This document shows, piece after piece, positions 12,528-24,414 of a DNA stretch of 64,000 nucleotides. The notes under the pieces were generated by a model. It was not told where the DNA came from, ran no database searches, and was given only the letters and a program-made list of their open reading frames with translations. The stretch covers positions 6,001 through 70,000 of the forward strand of contig NZ_JAHKSN010000017.1 of assembly GCF_018863415.1 (NCBI RefSeq), in the 5' to 3' direction. The translations under genes and the position numbers were made by a program. Position 1 is the stretch's first letter; each line of letters starts with the position of its first letter. Source of the DNA: Deinococcus aestuarii. GTDB taxonomy: Bacteria > Deinococcota > Deinococci > Deinococcales > Deinococcaceae.

Positions 12528-13709
12528 GTGCTGGACGAACTCGCCTTTCAACTGCAAAAGCCCCAGGTGTGGCTGGGCCTGGCCCTCACCCTGCTCGTCG
12601 CCTACGCCCTGTACCGCTTCGGGCGGACGCTGTTGCGTGCCCTGGAGCCGCATGTCCGCCGCCCGCTCCTGAGCGCGCTGGGGTGGCTGTGGCTGCTCGT
12701 GGTGGCGGTGGGCTGGCTCGGCGTCGCCACCCACGTCGCGTACCTGCCCAGCGTGCCCTTCCTATTCGACCTCGGCGGGGACATCGTGGGCGGCTTTCGC
12801 AACAGCGCCGGGCAGGTCGTGGTGATTCTGGCGCTCGCCCTGATCGCCTGGAACCTGATCGGGACCCTCAGCGCCCGCATCGTCGCCGAGGAGGAATTCA
12901 ACCGCCGCAGCGTGCGCGTGCAGACCCTCAAGGGCGTGGTCGAGAGCACCCTCAAGGCCGTCGTGGTGGTCATCGGATTGATCGCCGGTCTCCAGGCGCT
13001 CGGGGTCAATGCGACCAGCCTCCTGGCGGGCGTGTCGGTGCTCGGCCTCGCGGTGGGCTTCGGGGCGCAGAGCCTGATCAAGGACGTGTTCACGGGCTTT
13101 TTCATCCTGCTCGAAGATCAGTACGGGGTGGGCGACGTGATCACGGTGAACACCGGGGGGCTCAGCGGCGGCGTCGAGCGGCTGAACCTGCGCGTGACCG
13201 CCCTGCGCGCCCTGGACGGCACCCTCCACATCATTCCCAACGGGCAGATCCTGACCGTCAGCGTGAGCAGCAAGGACTGGTCGCGGGTGGTCGCCACGGT
13301 GGACGTGAGCTACGCGGCGAACATCGACGACGCCCTGCGCGTGCTGGAGGCCGTGGGCCGCGAGTTGCACGCCGACCCCGAGTGGCGCACGTTCTTTCTC
13401 GAAGAACCCGAGATGCAGGGGGTCACGCAACTCACCCCCGACGGCGTACGTGTGCAGGCCCTCTTCAAGGTGCAGCCCAAGAGCCAGTACGCCCTGGGCC
13501 GCGAGTTCAACCGCCGCATCAAGATCGCGATGGACGAGGCCGGCATCGAGATTCCCTCGCCTCAGCGCAAGGTCACGCTCGGCGGCGCCCCCGTCGAACT
13601 CAAGCTCACCCAGGGCGGGCAGGGCGATCAGGACCCGCGAGAGACCCAGAACCGGACGCGGGCGCCCGTCAGGGTGGGCGAGACCCGGGACCCGGAGGAC
13701 GAACGGTAG
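12528..13709 (+). CDS. MscS-family mechanosensitive channel
   Basis: A 393-residue inner-membrane protein. Four hydrophobic segments precede the MscS pore and beta domain, recognisable by LLAGVSVLGLAVGFGAQSLI (pore helix) and LEDQYGVGDVI. A cytoplasmic alpha/beta domain follows, with a hydrophilic tail. It probably releases solutes on osmotic downshock. The start is a GTG six bases after GAGGCT, a weak leaderless-type -10. It converges with the FtsH gene across a long hairpin. Confidence 0.92.
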   Translation: MLDELAFQLQKPQVWLGLALTLLVAYALYRFGRTLLRALEPHVRRPLLSALGWLWLLVVAVGWLGVATHVAYLPSVPFLFDLGGDIVGGFRNSAGQVVVILALALIAWNLIGTLSARIVAEEEFNRRSVRVQTLKGVVESTLKAVVVVIGLIAGLQALGVNATSLLAGVSVLGLAVGFGAQSLIKDVFTGFFILLEDQYGVGDVITVNTGGLSGGVERLNLRVTALRALDGTLHIIPNGQILTVSVSSKDWSRVVATVDVSYAANIDDALRVLEAVGRELHADPEWRTFFLEEPEMQGVTQLTPDGVRVQALFKVQPKSQYALGREFNRRIKIAMDEAGIEIPSPQRKVTLGGAPVELKLTQGGQGDQDPRETQNRTRAPVRVGETRDPEDER

Positions 13710-13756
13710 GTGGGGAGTGGGTGGGCCTGCTTCGCCGTCCACTCCCCACCTACCGT
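13703..13756. terminator. 18-bp perfect hairpin between mscS-like gene and ftsH
   Basis: ACGGTAGGTGGGGAGTGG (13703-13720) and its exact reverse complement at 13739-13756 enclose an 18-base loop. The mscS stop codon lies inside the left arm. It separates two convergent genes and can act as a bidirectional terminator despite lacking a T-run. Confidence 0.75.
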
Positions 13757-13762
13757 TGCCGC

Positions 13763-15622
<1,860 letters not shown>

Positions 15623-15735
15623 GGCGTCATGCTACGCCGCGCTCCTCCTTCCATACCTTGCGCTCCGTGACCTTTGGGGCGGAATCCGGCAGGAAGAGCC
15701 GCCTGTTTCCTCAGCGTTCCGTCAGCCTGCACCCG

Positions 15736-15741
15736 TATGCT
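15736..15741 (+). promoter_or_regulatory. Leaderless-type -10 element (TATGCT)
   Basis: TATGCT followed by six bases and the ATG at 15748 of the DUF4384 lipoprotein gene. Confidence 0.5.
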
Positions 15742-15747
15742 GGGGCC

Positions 15748-16233
15748 ATGCGCACCGCATTTCTGCTCGGCTCGTTGGCCCTGGGGCTCAGCGCCTGCAC
15801 CGTCTCCGTCCGGTCGAACGCCGGTCTGGTGGGGGGCAACCTGATTGCGAACGTGCGTCCCGACCGGGGCGAGGGCGGCAGCTACTTCGTGGGCGATCCC
15901 GTGCGCATCGCCGTCACCACGCGCGCCGCCGGGTACGTGACGCTGGTGGCCCTCCAGCCCAACGGGTTCGCCAGCACCCTGGTCCGCAACGTCTACGTGA
16001 ACCCCGGCACCACCGTCTTTCCCCGCCCGCAAGACGGCGTGACCTACAACGTGGCCCCGCCGCGCGGTCTCCAGCGCGTCCGGGTGATCTTCACCCGCGT
16101 GCGGCCGACCTCGGACATCGTGCTCAGCGGCGTGTACAGCGGTGAGCGCCTGAATCTCGCCACCAACCAGTACCTGACCCCGTACGCCCCCGCCGACCGG
16201 GACGTGCAGGAGACGTACTTCTACATTCGGTAA
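15748..16233 (+). CDS. DUF4384-type lipoprotein
   Basis: A 161-residue exported protein. The signal sequence ends in the lipobox LSAC with Cys17 as the predicted lipidated residue. The body resembles DUF4384: FVGDPVRIAVTTRAAGYVTLVALQPNG, then VRVIFTRVRP, then an exposed C-terminus. The function is unknown; such domains occur in surface-associated proteins. The ATG at 15748 was chosen for the signal peptide and the -10 spacing. Confidence 0.8.
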   Translation: MRTAFLLGSLALGLSACTVSVRSNAGLVGGNLIANVRPDRGEGGSYFVGDPVRIAVTTRAAGYVTLVALQPNGFASTLVRNVYVNPGTTVFPRPQDGVTYNVAPPRGLQRVRVIFTRVRPTSDIVLSGVYSGERLNLATNQYLTPYAPADRDVQETYFYIR

Positions 16234-16237
16234 GTCG

Positions 16238-16265
16238 CCAGCTTCCAGCGACCAGCCGCCAGCCG
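16238..16265. repeat. Heptamer array CCAGCNN x4
   Basis: Four 7-base units (CCAGCTT, CCAGCGA, CCAGCCG, CCAGCCG) lie directly after the lipoprotein gene. The last unit doubles as the left arm of the terminator. On the other strand this is GCTGGNN, close to the GCTGANN arrays elsewhere in the window. Confidence 0.75.
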
Positions 16266-16285
16266 TTCACGCGCGGCTGGTTTTT
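16259..16285 (+). terminator. Terminator after the DUF4384 gene
   Basis: CCAGCCG (16259-16265) pairs with CGGCTGG (16274-16280), followed by TTTTT. The next gene's -10 element starts only four bases later. Confidence 0.85.
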
Positions 16286-16288
16286 CTT

Positions 16289-16294
16289 TACGCT
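16289..16294 (+). promoter_or_regulatory. Leaderless-type -10 element (TACGCT)
   Basis: TACGCT followed by seven bases and the ATG at 16302 of the MazG-like gene. Confidence 0.5.
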
Positions 16295-16301
16295 GGGGCG
16301 C

Positions 16302-16631
16302 ATGAGTCTGACCTTTGCCGAGGCGAGTGAACGGGTGGACGCCTACATCTCCCAGTTCGAGGAGGGGTACTTCCCGCCCCTGCTGATGCTCGCCCGGCTG
16401 ACCGAGGAGACCGGGGAAATCGCCCGCGTCCTGGCCCACCAGCACGGCAAGACGCCCAAGCCCGGCGAGGAAAGCGGCGACCTGGAGATGGAACTCGCCG
16501 ACCTCCTCTTCGTGATGGTCTGCCTCGCCAACGAGCGCGGCCTGAGCCTGGAGCGCGGGTTCACGCGGATGATGGAGAAAGTCGAGACGCGCGACGCGAC
16601 CCGCTGGACGAAAAAGCAGCCCGGCGAGTGA
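16302..16631 (+). CDS. MazG-like nucleotide pyrophosphohydrolase
   Basis: A 109-residue all-alpha NTP pyrophosphohydrolase. The metal-binding pattern EExxE (LTEETGEIARVL) followed by ExxD (MELADLLFVMV) is the MazG signature. Such enzymes hydrolyse non-canonical or excess dNTPs to monophosphates. It leads a run of three small genes (MazG-like, DinB/YfiT, Nudix). Confidence 0.88.
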   Translation: MSLTFAEASERVDAYISQFEEGYFPPLLMLARLTEETGEIARVLAHQHGKTPKPGEESGDLEMELADLLFVMVCLANERGLSLERGFTRMMEKVETRDATRWTKKQPGE

Positions 16632-16642
16632 CGGCGCCGGGG

Positions 16643-16648
16643 TAGGCT
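16643..16648 (+). promoter_or_regulatory. Leaderless-type -10 element (TAGGCT)
   Basis: TAGGCT followed by five bases and the GTG at 16654 of the DinB/YfiT gene. Confidence 0.4.
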
Positions 16649-16653
16649 GAGCC

Positions 16654-17193
16654 GTGCCCGACCCCTCCTCAACGGACCCCCGGTATCCCCTCGGCCCGAT
16701 GCCCCAGCCCCTCACGCTCACGCCGGAGGAGCGGGCCGAGGCCGTCGCCGCCATCCGCGCCCTGCCCGGCGAACTGCGCGGCGCCGCCCTGGGCCTCTCC
16801 GCCTCCCAACTCGACACCCCGTACCGCGAGGGGGGCTGGACGGTGCGGCAGGTCGTCCACCACGTCGCCGACAGCCATATGAACGCCGTGGTGCGTCTCA
16901 AACTCGCCCTCACCGAGGACCGCCCGACGATCAAGCCCTACGAGGAGGGGCTGTGGGCCGAACTCGCCGACATGCGGCTGCCCCTCGAGCCGAGCCTCGA
17001 CCTGCTCGACGGACTGCACACACGCTGGGCGGCGGTGCTTGCGAGCCTCACCCCGGAGGACTGGACGCGTGAATGGACCCACCCGGAGCACGGGCACACC
17101 TTCACGGTGGACACCCTGGGGGCGATGTACGCCTGGCACGGGCGGCACCACATCGCGCACGTCACCGGGCTGCGGCTGCGGCAGGGCTGGTAA
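16654..17193 (+). CDS. DinB/YfiT-like metal-dependent protein (putative bacillithiol transferase)
   Basis: A 179-residue four-helix DinB-superfamily protein of the YfiT/BstA type. The metal-binding histidines appear in [11 protein letters not shown] and in [10 protein letters not shown] near the C-terminus. Family members transfer bacillithiol to electrophiles, and Deinococcus is known to make bacillithiol, so that role is plausible. The N-terminal [13 protein letters not shown] segment is typical of the family. The start is a GTG. Confidence 0.85.
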   Translation: MPDPSSTDPRYPLGPMPQPLTLTPEERAEAVAAIRALPGELRGAALGLSASQLDTPYREGGWTVRQVVHHVADSHMNAVVRLKLALTEDRPTIKPYEEGLWAELADMRLPLEPSLDLLDGLHTRWAAVLASLTPEDWTREWTHPEHGHTFTVDTLGAMYAWHGRHHIAHVTGLRLRQGW

Positions 17194-17196
17194 TCC

Positions 17197-17676
17197 GTGC
17201 AGTACGACCAGAGGTTCGACGTGCCCGTGACGTTGCGTTCGGCGGGTGTGGTCGTGATCAACGACCGGGACGAGGTGCTCCTCGTCTGCGAGCACAAGCC
17301 GGGCAGCCGGGGCCTGTGGCACATCCCCGCCGGAGGGGTGGAAGAGGGCGAGAACCCGCAGGACACGGCGGTGCGGGAGGCGTACGAGGAGACGGGCCTG
17401 ACCGTGCGGCCCGTGGGGCTCCTCAATACCCTCCTGGGCCGGATGCCCGACGGCCCCCTCATCCTGCGTTTCGCGTGGCTGGCGGAGGTCGTGGGCGATG
17501 CGGACGCACCCGCCCCCTTGCCTGCCTTCGCCGGAGAGGTCAAGAAGGCCCGCTTCTTCACCCGCGGCGAGTTCGACGGGCTGTACGACCGGGGAGCAAT
17601 CCGCATGTACCACACAAGGGTTTTCGTGGACACGGCGTACGCGATGCGGGAGGCGAGGGGAAAGGCGGGAGCCTGA
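17197..17676 (+). CDS. Nudix hydrolase
   Basis: A 159-residue Nudix protein. The complete Nudix box GX5EX7REUXEEXGU is present from GGVEEGEN to REAYEETGL at about residues 47-69. The substrate cannot be read from sequence. It starts three bases after the DinB/YfiT stop, so the two are probably co-transcribed. Its start codon is GTG. Confidence 0.9.
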   Translation: MQYDQRFDVPVTLRSAGVVVINDRDEVLLVCEHKPGSRGLWHIPAGGVEEGENPQDTAVREAYEETGLTVRPVGLLNTLLGRMPDGPLILRFAWLAEVVGDADAPAPLPAFAGEVKKARFFTRGEFDGLYDRGAIRMYHTRVFVDTAYAMREARGKAGA

Positions 17677-17705
17677 GCCGCCCGTCTCTTAACCTCTCTG
17701 GCTTG

Positions 17706-17722
17706 GCTGACGGCTGACCGCT
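17706..17722. repeat. Heptamer array GCTGANN x2
   Basis: GCTGACG and GCTGACC followed by GCT, immediately next to the era stop codon, between convergent genes. Same unit as at 9336 and 26960. Confidence 0.6.
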
Positions 17723-18664
<942 letters not shown>

Positions 18665-18719
18665 GGGGGAGATTGTCTCACGGGGGAGGAGGGGCAACCG
18701 TGCCGGGCGGGGCCGCTCC

Positions 18720-19535
18720 TCACTTCCTGCGCGCCTGCACGCCCCCGATGATCCGGGTCATCACGCCGCGCGGCAGGAGGCGGGGCGCGAGCGTCTGGAG
18801 CCGGTTGAGCCGCCCCGGCACGACGACCGCCTGCCCGGAGAGCATGGCCTCCACCCCCTGCCGGGCGACCTCCCCGGCACTCAGCATGGTGGCGCGGGCG
18901 GGACCCTGGAGCAGCCGACTCTGCCCCAGCTTGGCGGTGTCCTGAAAACCCGTCTCGACCGGGCCGGGACAGAGGGCGGTGACCGAGACGCCCGTGCCGC
19001 GCACTTCCTCGTTCAGGGCTTCCGACAGGCTGAGCACGTAGGCTTTGGTCGCGTAGTACACGGCCATCAGCGGCCCCGGCTGGAAGGCGGCGGTGCTGGC
19101 GACGTTGAGCACCCGGCCCCGGCGGCGCTCCACCATGCCGGGCAGGAAGCGGCGGCTCAGGTCGGTCAGGGCGACGACGTTCACCTGCACCATCCGCGCG
19201 ATCTCACCGGGGTCCTGGGTGTGGAACTCGCCGTAGCCGCCGAAGCCCGCGTTGTTGACGAGCAGGTCCACCGTCAGCCCGCGCGAGGCGAGTTCGCCCT
19301 CCAGCCACGCGCCCGCGCCCGGCCGGGTCAGGTCGAGCGCAAGGGGGAGGGCGTGGACGCCGTGCCGGGCTCCCAGCTCGTCGGCCAGCGCCCGCAACTG
19401 CTCCTCGCGGCGGGCCACCAGGATCAGGTTCGCGCCCCTGGAGGCGAGGTGCCGGGCGATCTCCTCGCCGATGCCGCCGCTCGCGCCGGTGACGAGGGCG
19501 GTCGGGGGGCCGGGCCGGGGGGTGGGGGCCGTCAT
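18720..19535 (-). CDS. Short-chain dehydrogenase/reductase
   Basis: A 271-residue Rossmann-fold SDR. The cofactor motif TGASGGIG lies near residue 18, NNAG near residue 95, and the catalytic Tyr-Lys pair is in YYATK near residue 165. The Arg residues after the second strand suggest NADP(H). The substrate is unknown; the C-terminus resembles DltE/SadH-type SDRs. The ATG at 19535 (MTAPTP) is preferred to a start 12 codons upstream. Confidence 0.9.
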   Translation of the reverse strand: MTAPTPRPGPPTALVTGASGGIGEEIARHLASRGANLILVARREEQLRALADELGARHGVHALPLALDLTRPGAGAWLEGELASRGLTVDLLVNNAGFGGYGEFHTQDPGEIARMVQVNVVALTDLSRRFLPGMVERRRGRVLNVASTAAFQPGPLMAVYYATKAYVLSLSEALNEEVRGTGVSVTALCPGPVETGFQDTAKLGQSRLLQGPARATMLSAGEVARQGVEAMLSGQAVVVPGRLNRLQTLAPRLLPRGVMTRIIGGVQARRK

Positions 19536-19647
19536 GGGTCCATCGTGGGGCCGGGCCCCCGTGAACGGCATCAGAACAGGAGCGGCCTGCCTTTAGACCC
19601 ACTTCACCGTCGCCCCCGCCGCCGGAACACATCGCCCCGCCTCCCCG

Positions 19648-19653
19648 TACTCT
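19648..19653 (+). promoter_or_regulatory. Leaderless-type -10 element (TACTCT)
   Basis: TACTCT followed by five bases and the ATG at 19659 of the Yip1 gene. Confidence 0.45.
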
Positions 19654-19658
19654 GGGGC

Positions 19659-20240
19659 ATGACGACTCCTCCCTCGCCCGTCCAGGCGACGCTCACCGAC
19701 ATGTTCTCGCAGAGTTCGACCGTCCTCACCCGGCCCGGGCCCCAGACCTTCGAGCTGTTCGAGCGGCGGGGCGGAACCCGGCAGGCCTTTCTCTACGTGC
19801 TGCTGGCCGCGCTCGTCTCGGCCGTCATCGCCGCGATCTTCGCGCCCTTCCACGCGGACACCACCGTGATCGGGCAGTTCATCACCCGCCTGATCCTGAT
19901 CCCCCTCCAGTTCGCCGTGTTCACCGGGGCGGTGTACCTGATCGGTAAGCACCTCTTCCGGGGCACCGGCACCTATCCGGAGGTGGCCTACTCCTTCGCC
20001 CTCTTCTTCGTGCCGCTGAGCATTCTCGGCACCGTGCTGGGCATCATTCCCATCCTGGGCTGGCTGGTCGGCATCCTGATCTCGGCCGCGATGATCTTCT
20101 ACGGCTTCCTGGCGGTGGGGTCGAGCATGAACCTGCACGACGCCACCAAGGCCGCCGTCACGCTGATCCTCTCGGGGATCGCGTACTGGGCAGTGGGCGG
20201 CCTGCTGCTGGGACTGGTCCTCGCGCCCTTCACCCGTTAG
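19659..20240 (+). CDS. Yip1-family membrane protein
   Basis: A 193-residue integral membrane protein with a hydrophilic N-terminal part (about 50 residues) and five hydrophobic segments. The spacing and the [20 protein letters not shown] segment fit the bacterial Yip1 (PF04893) family. Function unknown. The frame is open for more than 1 kb upstream on this strand, but that is antisense to the SDR and era genes; the ATG at 19659 with its -10 element is the real start. Confidence 0.82.
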   Translation: MTTPPSPVQATLTDMFSQSSTVLTRPGPQTFELFERRGGTRQAFLYVLLAALVSAVIAAIFAPFHADTTVIGQFITRLILIPLQFAVFTGAVYLIGKHLFRGTGTYPEVAYSFALFFVPLSILGTVLGIIPILGWLVGILISAAMIFYGFLAVGSSMNLHDATKAAVTLILSGIAYWAVGGLLLGLVLAPFTR

Positions 20241-20303
20241 AGCCAGTCACACGGGGGGTGGCCGCTTGACGGCCCTTTCCCCGAACGGAGCGGGCGACGA
20301 CCA

Positions 20304-20344
20304 GAGGGGCACAGGCGGTGGGGGAAACCACGCCTGTGCCCCTC
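20304..20344. terminator. Strong bidirectional hairpin between Yip1 and transglutaminase genes
   Basis: GAGGGGCACAGGCG at 20304-20317 pairs perfectly with CGCCTGTGCCCCTC at 20331-20344, and the pairing can extend inwards with one bulge. It lies between two convergent genes. Confidence 0.75.
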
Positions 20345-20354
20345 GCGCGGTCCG

Positions 20355-21179
20355 TCAGCGGGCGCCGTACACCCGCACCTCCACGTCGAGTTCCCCGCGC
20401 CCGCCGCCGTAGTAGGTGCCGCGCACGGGGGAGACGTCGCTGTACTCGCGCCCGTGACCGATCTTGACGTGCCGCTCGCGGGCGAGGCAATTGTTGGTGG
20501 GGTCGTAGCCCAGCCAGCCGAAGCCGGGCAGGAAGCACTCGACCCAGGCGTGGGTCGCCTCCGCGCCCACCAGCTCGCCGCCCGAGTACAGGTAGCCGCT
20601 GACATACCGCCCCGGAATGCCCAGCCCCCGCACGATGCCCAGCATCGCGTGGGTGAAGTCCTGGCACACCCCGCGCCCGTGGGTGGCGAACTCGGCGAGG
20701 GGCGTGCTCACCGTGGTCGCCCGCGTGTCGTACCGGAAGCGGCGATAGAGCGTGGTGGTGAGGTCCATCAGGAAGCCGGGGAGGTCGTCGCCGGAATCGG
20801 GCGTGGCAACCCCGAAGACTGCCGCCCAGTTCCCGGCGGGCACGCGCGGGCTGGCGACGAGGAACTCGGTGTGGGCTCCGCACGCGCCCCGCAGGGCGCC
20901 GAAGGAGATCGGCGGGGGCGGGGGCACGGGGTGGGTGTCCACGATGGCCTGGGCCTCGATCTTGAGGGTGGTGTGCGGCTCGTGGACGTGGACGTGGTGG
21001 ACGATGGCCCCGAAATAGTCCTTGTACGAGGCGATGTCGGCCTCGGGCTCGACGGAGAGGTGAAACGAGCGCACGCTCTGGCGCGCCTCGCGGGACGGGT
21101 GCAGCCGCACCTCGTTGAAGGAGTCCCAGGCGGGTTTGGGGTAGCGGTACTCGGTGATGTGGCGGATTTCGCAGCGCAT
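20355..21179 (-). CDS. Transglutaminase-like protein
   Basis: A 274-residue protein with an N-terminal transglutaminase-associated domain (MRCEIRHITEYRYPKPAWDSFNEV type) and a transglutaminase-like core. The likely triad is Cys172 (GVCQDF), His210 (ATHAWV) and Asp226 (YDPTNN). No signal peptide. Such proteins regularly accompany circularly permuted ATP-grasp and alpha-E proteins, as here, in a predicted peptide-synthesis or peptide-modification system. The ATG at 21179 was chosen on the N-terminal consensus. Confidence 0.92.
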   Translation of the reverse strand: MRCEIRHITEYRYPKPAWDSFNEVRLHPSREARQSVRSFHLSVEPEADIASYKDYFGAIVHHVHVHEPHTTLKIEAQAIVDTHPVPPPPPISFGALRGACGAHTEFLVASPRVPAGNWAAVFGVATPDSGDDLPGFLMDLTTTLYRRFRYDTRATTVSTPLAEFATHGRGVCQDFTHAMLGIVRGLGIPGRYVSGYLYSGGELVGAEATHAWVECFLPGFGWLGYDPTNNCLARERHVKIGHGREYSDVSPVRGTYYGGGRGELDVEVRVYGAR

Positions 21180-21279
21180 GGACGAATAGACCCTCAGCCC
21201 GGGCAGTCTGACAGGAGGGGGCGGCAAGAACGTGACGGCGTGCTCAGCCGGGCTGAAGAAACGCCGGGGCGGGGGCGGC

Positions 21280-22233
21280 TCATTCCTGCTGGAAGTACGC
21301 CGCGTTGATCGCCGCGCCCACCCGGTTGATGTCGCCCAGCAACTCGTCCAGGCCCGGGTCCTCCCGCTCCAGAATGTCCTCCACGCCCGTGAATTGAAGC
21401 CGGGCGACCAGCCAGCGCGAGAGGCGCAAGATCTCGGGGTGCGCGCCGGGATGCCAGCGGTCAATCTGCGTGAGGGCGTCGTGCAGGTTCTCGGCGCTGT
21501 AGCGCACGCTGCGCGGGAAGTATTCGTCGAGCAGCAAGAACTCGCCGATGCGGGCGGGGTCGATGCCGCTGTGCACTCGCTTGCGGTAGGCCTCGTAGGC
21601 GCTCGCCCCCTTCAGGACGCTCACCCAGCGCTGGTCTTGCACCGCGCGCTGCGCCGGGTCGCCCTGCGCCTGCCCGTCCAGCACCCGGTAGTGGGTCTGG
21701 AGCACGCGAATCACGTTGTCCCCGCGTTCGAGCATCTGCCCGGCGCGCAGGAAGGACCACCCCTCGTCGCGTGGGAGGGTGGCGAAGGCAATTCCGAAGA
21801 AAAACTGCGAGGCGTCGCGCGCCGAGGCGCAGAACTCGAAGAGCCCGTCGCTGTCGATGACCCCCTCGTTCTGGAAGCAGACGTTGAGGTAGGTGCGGTT
21901 GAGGGCCTCCCACATCTCCGAGGGGATGCGGTCGCGCAGGCCCCGCGCGTTCTCGCGGGCGCGCAGCACACTTGAGGCGATGCTCGCCGGGTTGCCCTGG
22001 TCAAAGGCCAGCCACGCGCTGACCGAGCGGGCGTCCACCCGACCGTACTTCTCGCGCAGCCGCCCCTCGCCCCCCGTCAGCTCGAGCAGGGGCGCCCAGT
22101 GTTCGCGCATCCGCCCCGTCATCTCCAGGGTGGCGTAGTAGTTGACGTTCAGCAGCCGGGCGGTGTTCTCCGCGCGCTCGACATACCGCCCGATCCAGAA
22201 CAGGTTCTCCGCGAGGCGGGAAAGCAGCAGCAT
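21280..22233 (-). CDS. Alpha-E domain protein (DUF403)
   Basis: A 317-residue all-helical protein beginning LLLSRLAENLFWIGRYVERAEN, the alpha-E signature. It contains the other conserved segments of the family (DEYFPRSVRYSAENL). The biochemical role is unknown. Its start codon directly abuts the stop codon of the ATP-grasp gene, so the two are one transcript and probably act in one complex or pathway. Confidence 0.93.
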   Translation of the reverse strand: MLLLSRLAENLFWIGRYVERAENTARLLNVNYYATLEMTGRMREHWAPLLELTGGEGRLREKYGRVDARSVSAWLAFDQGNPASIASSVLRARENARGLRDRIPSEMWEALNRTYLNVCFQNEGVIDSDGLFEFCASARDASQFFFGIAFATLPRDEGWSFLRAGQMLERGDNVIRVLQTHYRVLDGQAQGDPAQRAVQDQRWVSVLKGASAYEAYRKRVHSGIDPARIGEFLLLDEYFPRSVRYSAENLHDALTQIDRWHPGAHPEILRLSRWLVARLQFTGVEDILEREDPGLDELLGDINRVGAAINAAYFQQE

Positions 22234-23970
22234 TCAGCGGTCCTCCCCTTGGGTGGTGTCGAGTTCGTCCTTTTCCAGTTCCTGCTGGAAGGAGTGCTGG
22301 CCGGGCGCGTCCGGTGGCGGCGGGGTGCCGACCGACGGTGCGCCCTGCGTCTGGCTCTGGGTCTGGGTGCCCCCGCCCGACTGAGACTGACTCTGGCCCT
22401 GGGTCTGGGCGCCGCTCGACTGAAACTGGCTCTGCGTGGAGGTCCCCGGCTCGAAGCCCCCCTGGTACTGGCTTTGCGCCTGGACGTTCATCGGCGCGCT
22501 GCCGTGCATGAGCTGGCTCATCCCCTGCGGGGTCGCCCGCCCGTCGTGGTCGAGGACCCAGGTGTCCTTGCTCCCGCCCCCCTGGCTGGAATTCACGACG
22601 AGGGAGCCCCGCCGCAGCGCCACCCGCGTCAGCCCCCCCGGCACGATGGTGACCTCCTGCCCGCACAGGATGTAGGGCCGCAGGTCCACGTGCGCGGGCT
22701 CGAACTCGCCCGAATCGGGGTAGAAGGTGGGGTGGCGGCTGAGGCCCACGACGGGCTGGGCGATGAACTCGCGCGGCGCGGCGCGCACCTTCACGAGGTA
22801 CGCCTCCACCTCCTCGCGGGTGGCGTAGGGCCCCAGCAGCATCCCGTACCCGCCCGCCTCGCCGACGCCCTTGAAGACGAGTTCGTCCGCGTGGGCGAGC
22901 ATGTACTCCAGGTGATCCGGGTTCCAGCCCAGGTAGGTGGGGACGTTGCCGAGCAGGGGTGCCTCGTTCAGGTAGTAGCGGATCATCTCGGGCACGTAGG
23001 CGTACACGGCCTTGTCGTCTGCCACCCCCGTCCCGATGGCGTTGGCGACGGCGACCCGGCCCTGGCGGTAGACCTCGACGAGCCCGGCGACCCCCAGCGC
23101 CGAGTCGGGCCGGAAGGTCAGCGGGTCGAGGAAGTCGTCGTCCACCCGGCGGTAGATCACGTCCACCTGCCGCCGGCCCCCGGTGGTGCGCATCCACACC
23201 CGCCCGGCGTCCACGAAGAGGTCGCGGCCCTCGACGAGTTCGACGCCCATCTGCTGGGCGAGGTAGGCGTGCTCGAAGTAGGCGGAGTTGTACATTCCCG
23301 GCGTGAGCACCACGACCGTCCCGTTCTCGCGCGGGCTGAGCGACTGGAGCAGGTGCAGGAGGGCGGTCGCGTAGTGCCCGACCGGGCGCACCCCCTGTCC
23401 CCGGAACATGCCGGGGTAGATGCGCGTCATCGCCTGCCGGTTGGCGAGGAGGTACGACACCCCGCTGGGCGAGCGTAGGTTGTCCTCCAGCACGAGGTAC
23501 TCCCCGTGTTCGTCGCGGATCAGGTCGGTGCCGACGATGTGGGTGTACAGGCCGAGGGGCACCTTGATCCCGTGGACCTCGCGGCGGAAGTGGGCCGAGG
23601 TGTAGACGAGCTCACTGGGGATCACCCCGTCGCCGAGAATCTGGGCCTGGGAATAGATATCGCCCAGAAAAGCGTTCAGCGCCCGCACCCGCTGGGTGAG
23701 CCCGGCCTCCAGGTGGGCCCACTCCGAGGCCGGGATGACGCGCGGCACGGGGTCGAAGGGGAAGGTGCGCTCGGTGCCCTGCGCGTCGCCGTACACGGTG
23801 AAGGTGATGCCCTGGTTGCGAAAGGCGAGGTCGAGGAGGCGGTGCCTGCGCCCGAACTCCTCGACCCCCTGCGCGGCGAGGTACTCCCGGATGCCCTGGT
23901 AGTGGGGCCGCACCGTGCCGCCTGGCGTCACCATCTCGTCGAAGAACCTGCTGCCCGGCTCGTACTTCAT
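22234..23970 (-). CDS. Circularly permuted ATP-grasp protein with a Gln-rich tail
   Basis: A 578-residue protein of the circularly permuted ATP-grasp type (DUF404/DUF407), predicted to form peptide-like amide bonds using ATP. Family motifs are [10 protein letters not shown] at the N-terminus, [20 protein letters not shown], and [15 protein letters not shown]. An AAGGAG site precedes the ATG at 23970. Unusually, about the last 84 residues are a low-complexity Gln/Ser/Thr/Gly tail with about 20 glutamines, ending in a Pro-rich and then acidic segment. Confidence 0.94.
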   Translation of the reverse strand: MKYEPGSRFFDEMVTPGGTVRPHYQGIREYLAAQGVEEFGRRHRLLDLAFRNQGITFTVYGDAQGTERTFPFDPVPRVIPASEWAHLEAGLTQRVRALNAFLGDIYSQAQILGDGVIPSELVYTSAHFRREVHGIKVPLGLYTHIVGTDLIRDEHGEYLVLEDNLRSPSGVSYLLANRQAMTRIYPGMFRGQGVRPVGHYATALLHLLQSLSPRENGTVVVLTPGMYNSAYFEHAYLAQQMGVELVEGRDLFVDAGRVWMRTTGGRRQVDVIYRRVDDDFLDPLTFRPDSALGVAGLVEVYRQGRVAVANAIGTGVADDKAVYAYVPEMIRYYLNEAPLLGNVPTYLGWNPDHLEYMLAHADELVFKGVGEAGGYGMLLGPYATREEVEAYLVKVRAAPREFIAQPVVGLSRHPTFYPDSGEFEPAHVDLRPYILCGQEVTIVPGGLTRVALRRGSLVVNSSQGGGSKDTWVLDHDGRATPQGMSQLMHGSAPMNVQAQSQYQGGFEPGTSTQSQFQSSGAQTQGQSQSQSGGGTQTQSQTQGAPSVGTPPPPDAPGQHSFQQELEKDELDTTQGEDR

Positions 23971-24077
23971 GCCCCCGTCTCCTTCCCTGGGGCGCGGCCC
24001 CGGACGATGCCCCAAGATAACGAACTGCCCAGCCCGGGGAAGGCGGCGATCAGACAGGCCCCCATGACCCCACGTCC

Positions 24078-24083
24078 TACACT
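24078..24083 (+). promoter_or_regulatory. Leaderless-type -10 element (TACACT)
   Basis: TACACT followed by seven bases and the ATG at 24091 of a small unknown gene. Confidence 0.45.
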
Positions 24084-24090
24084 GCCCCCT

Positions 24091-24414
24091 ATGACCCGAC
24101 ATCAGGAGCCCCAGGACAAGACCCTGCACCCCGACGACCGCGCGAGGCTCGATCAGGTCTTCATGCAGGTCGTGCTCGACGTGCAGGCGCAGGTGCAGCA
24201 GACCCGGCCCGCTCAAGCCGGCACCCTCGCCGCGATGTTCCACAAGGAGACCGTCTCCGACGCCCTGCAAGGCTGCGCGGTGCTGATCGCCGGGTGGAAC
24301 GAGAACCGGGTGGACGGGGCGGGCGTGACCCGCGCGGCAAAAGCCCTGCGCAGCCTGGGGCTGGAGGACCTCGCGCAGAGGGTCGAGCGGCTGCGGGGTA
24401 TTGACGAAGCCTGA
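24091..24414 (+). CDS. Small protein of unknown function
   Basis: A 107-residue, probably helical cytoplasmic protein that I do not recognise. It has no signal peptide, membrane segment or obvious catalytic motif. Support for it being real: a leaderless-type -10 element, codon use like its neighbours, and a sensible stop before a 290-base leader region. It diverges from the ATP-grasp gene. Confidence 0.7.
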   Translation: MTRHQEPQDKTLHPDDRARLDQVFMQVVLDVQAQVQQTRPAQAGTLAAMFHKETVSDALQGCAVLIAGWNENRVDGAGVTRAAKALRSLGLEDLAQRVERLRGIDEA

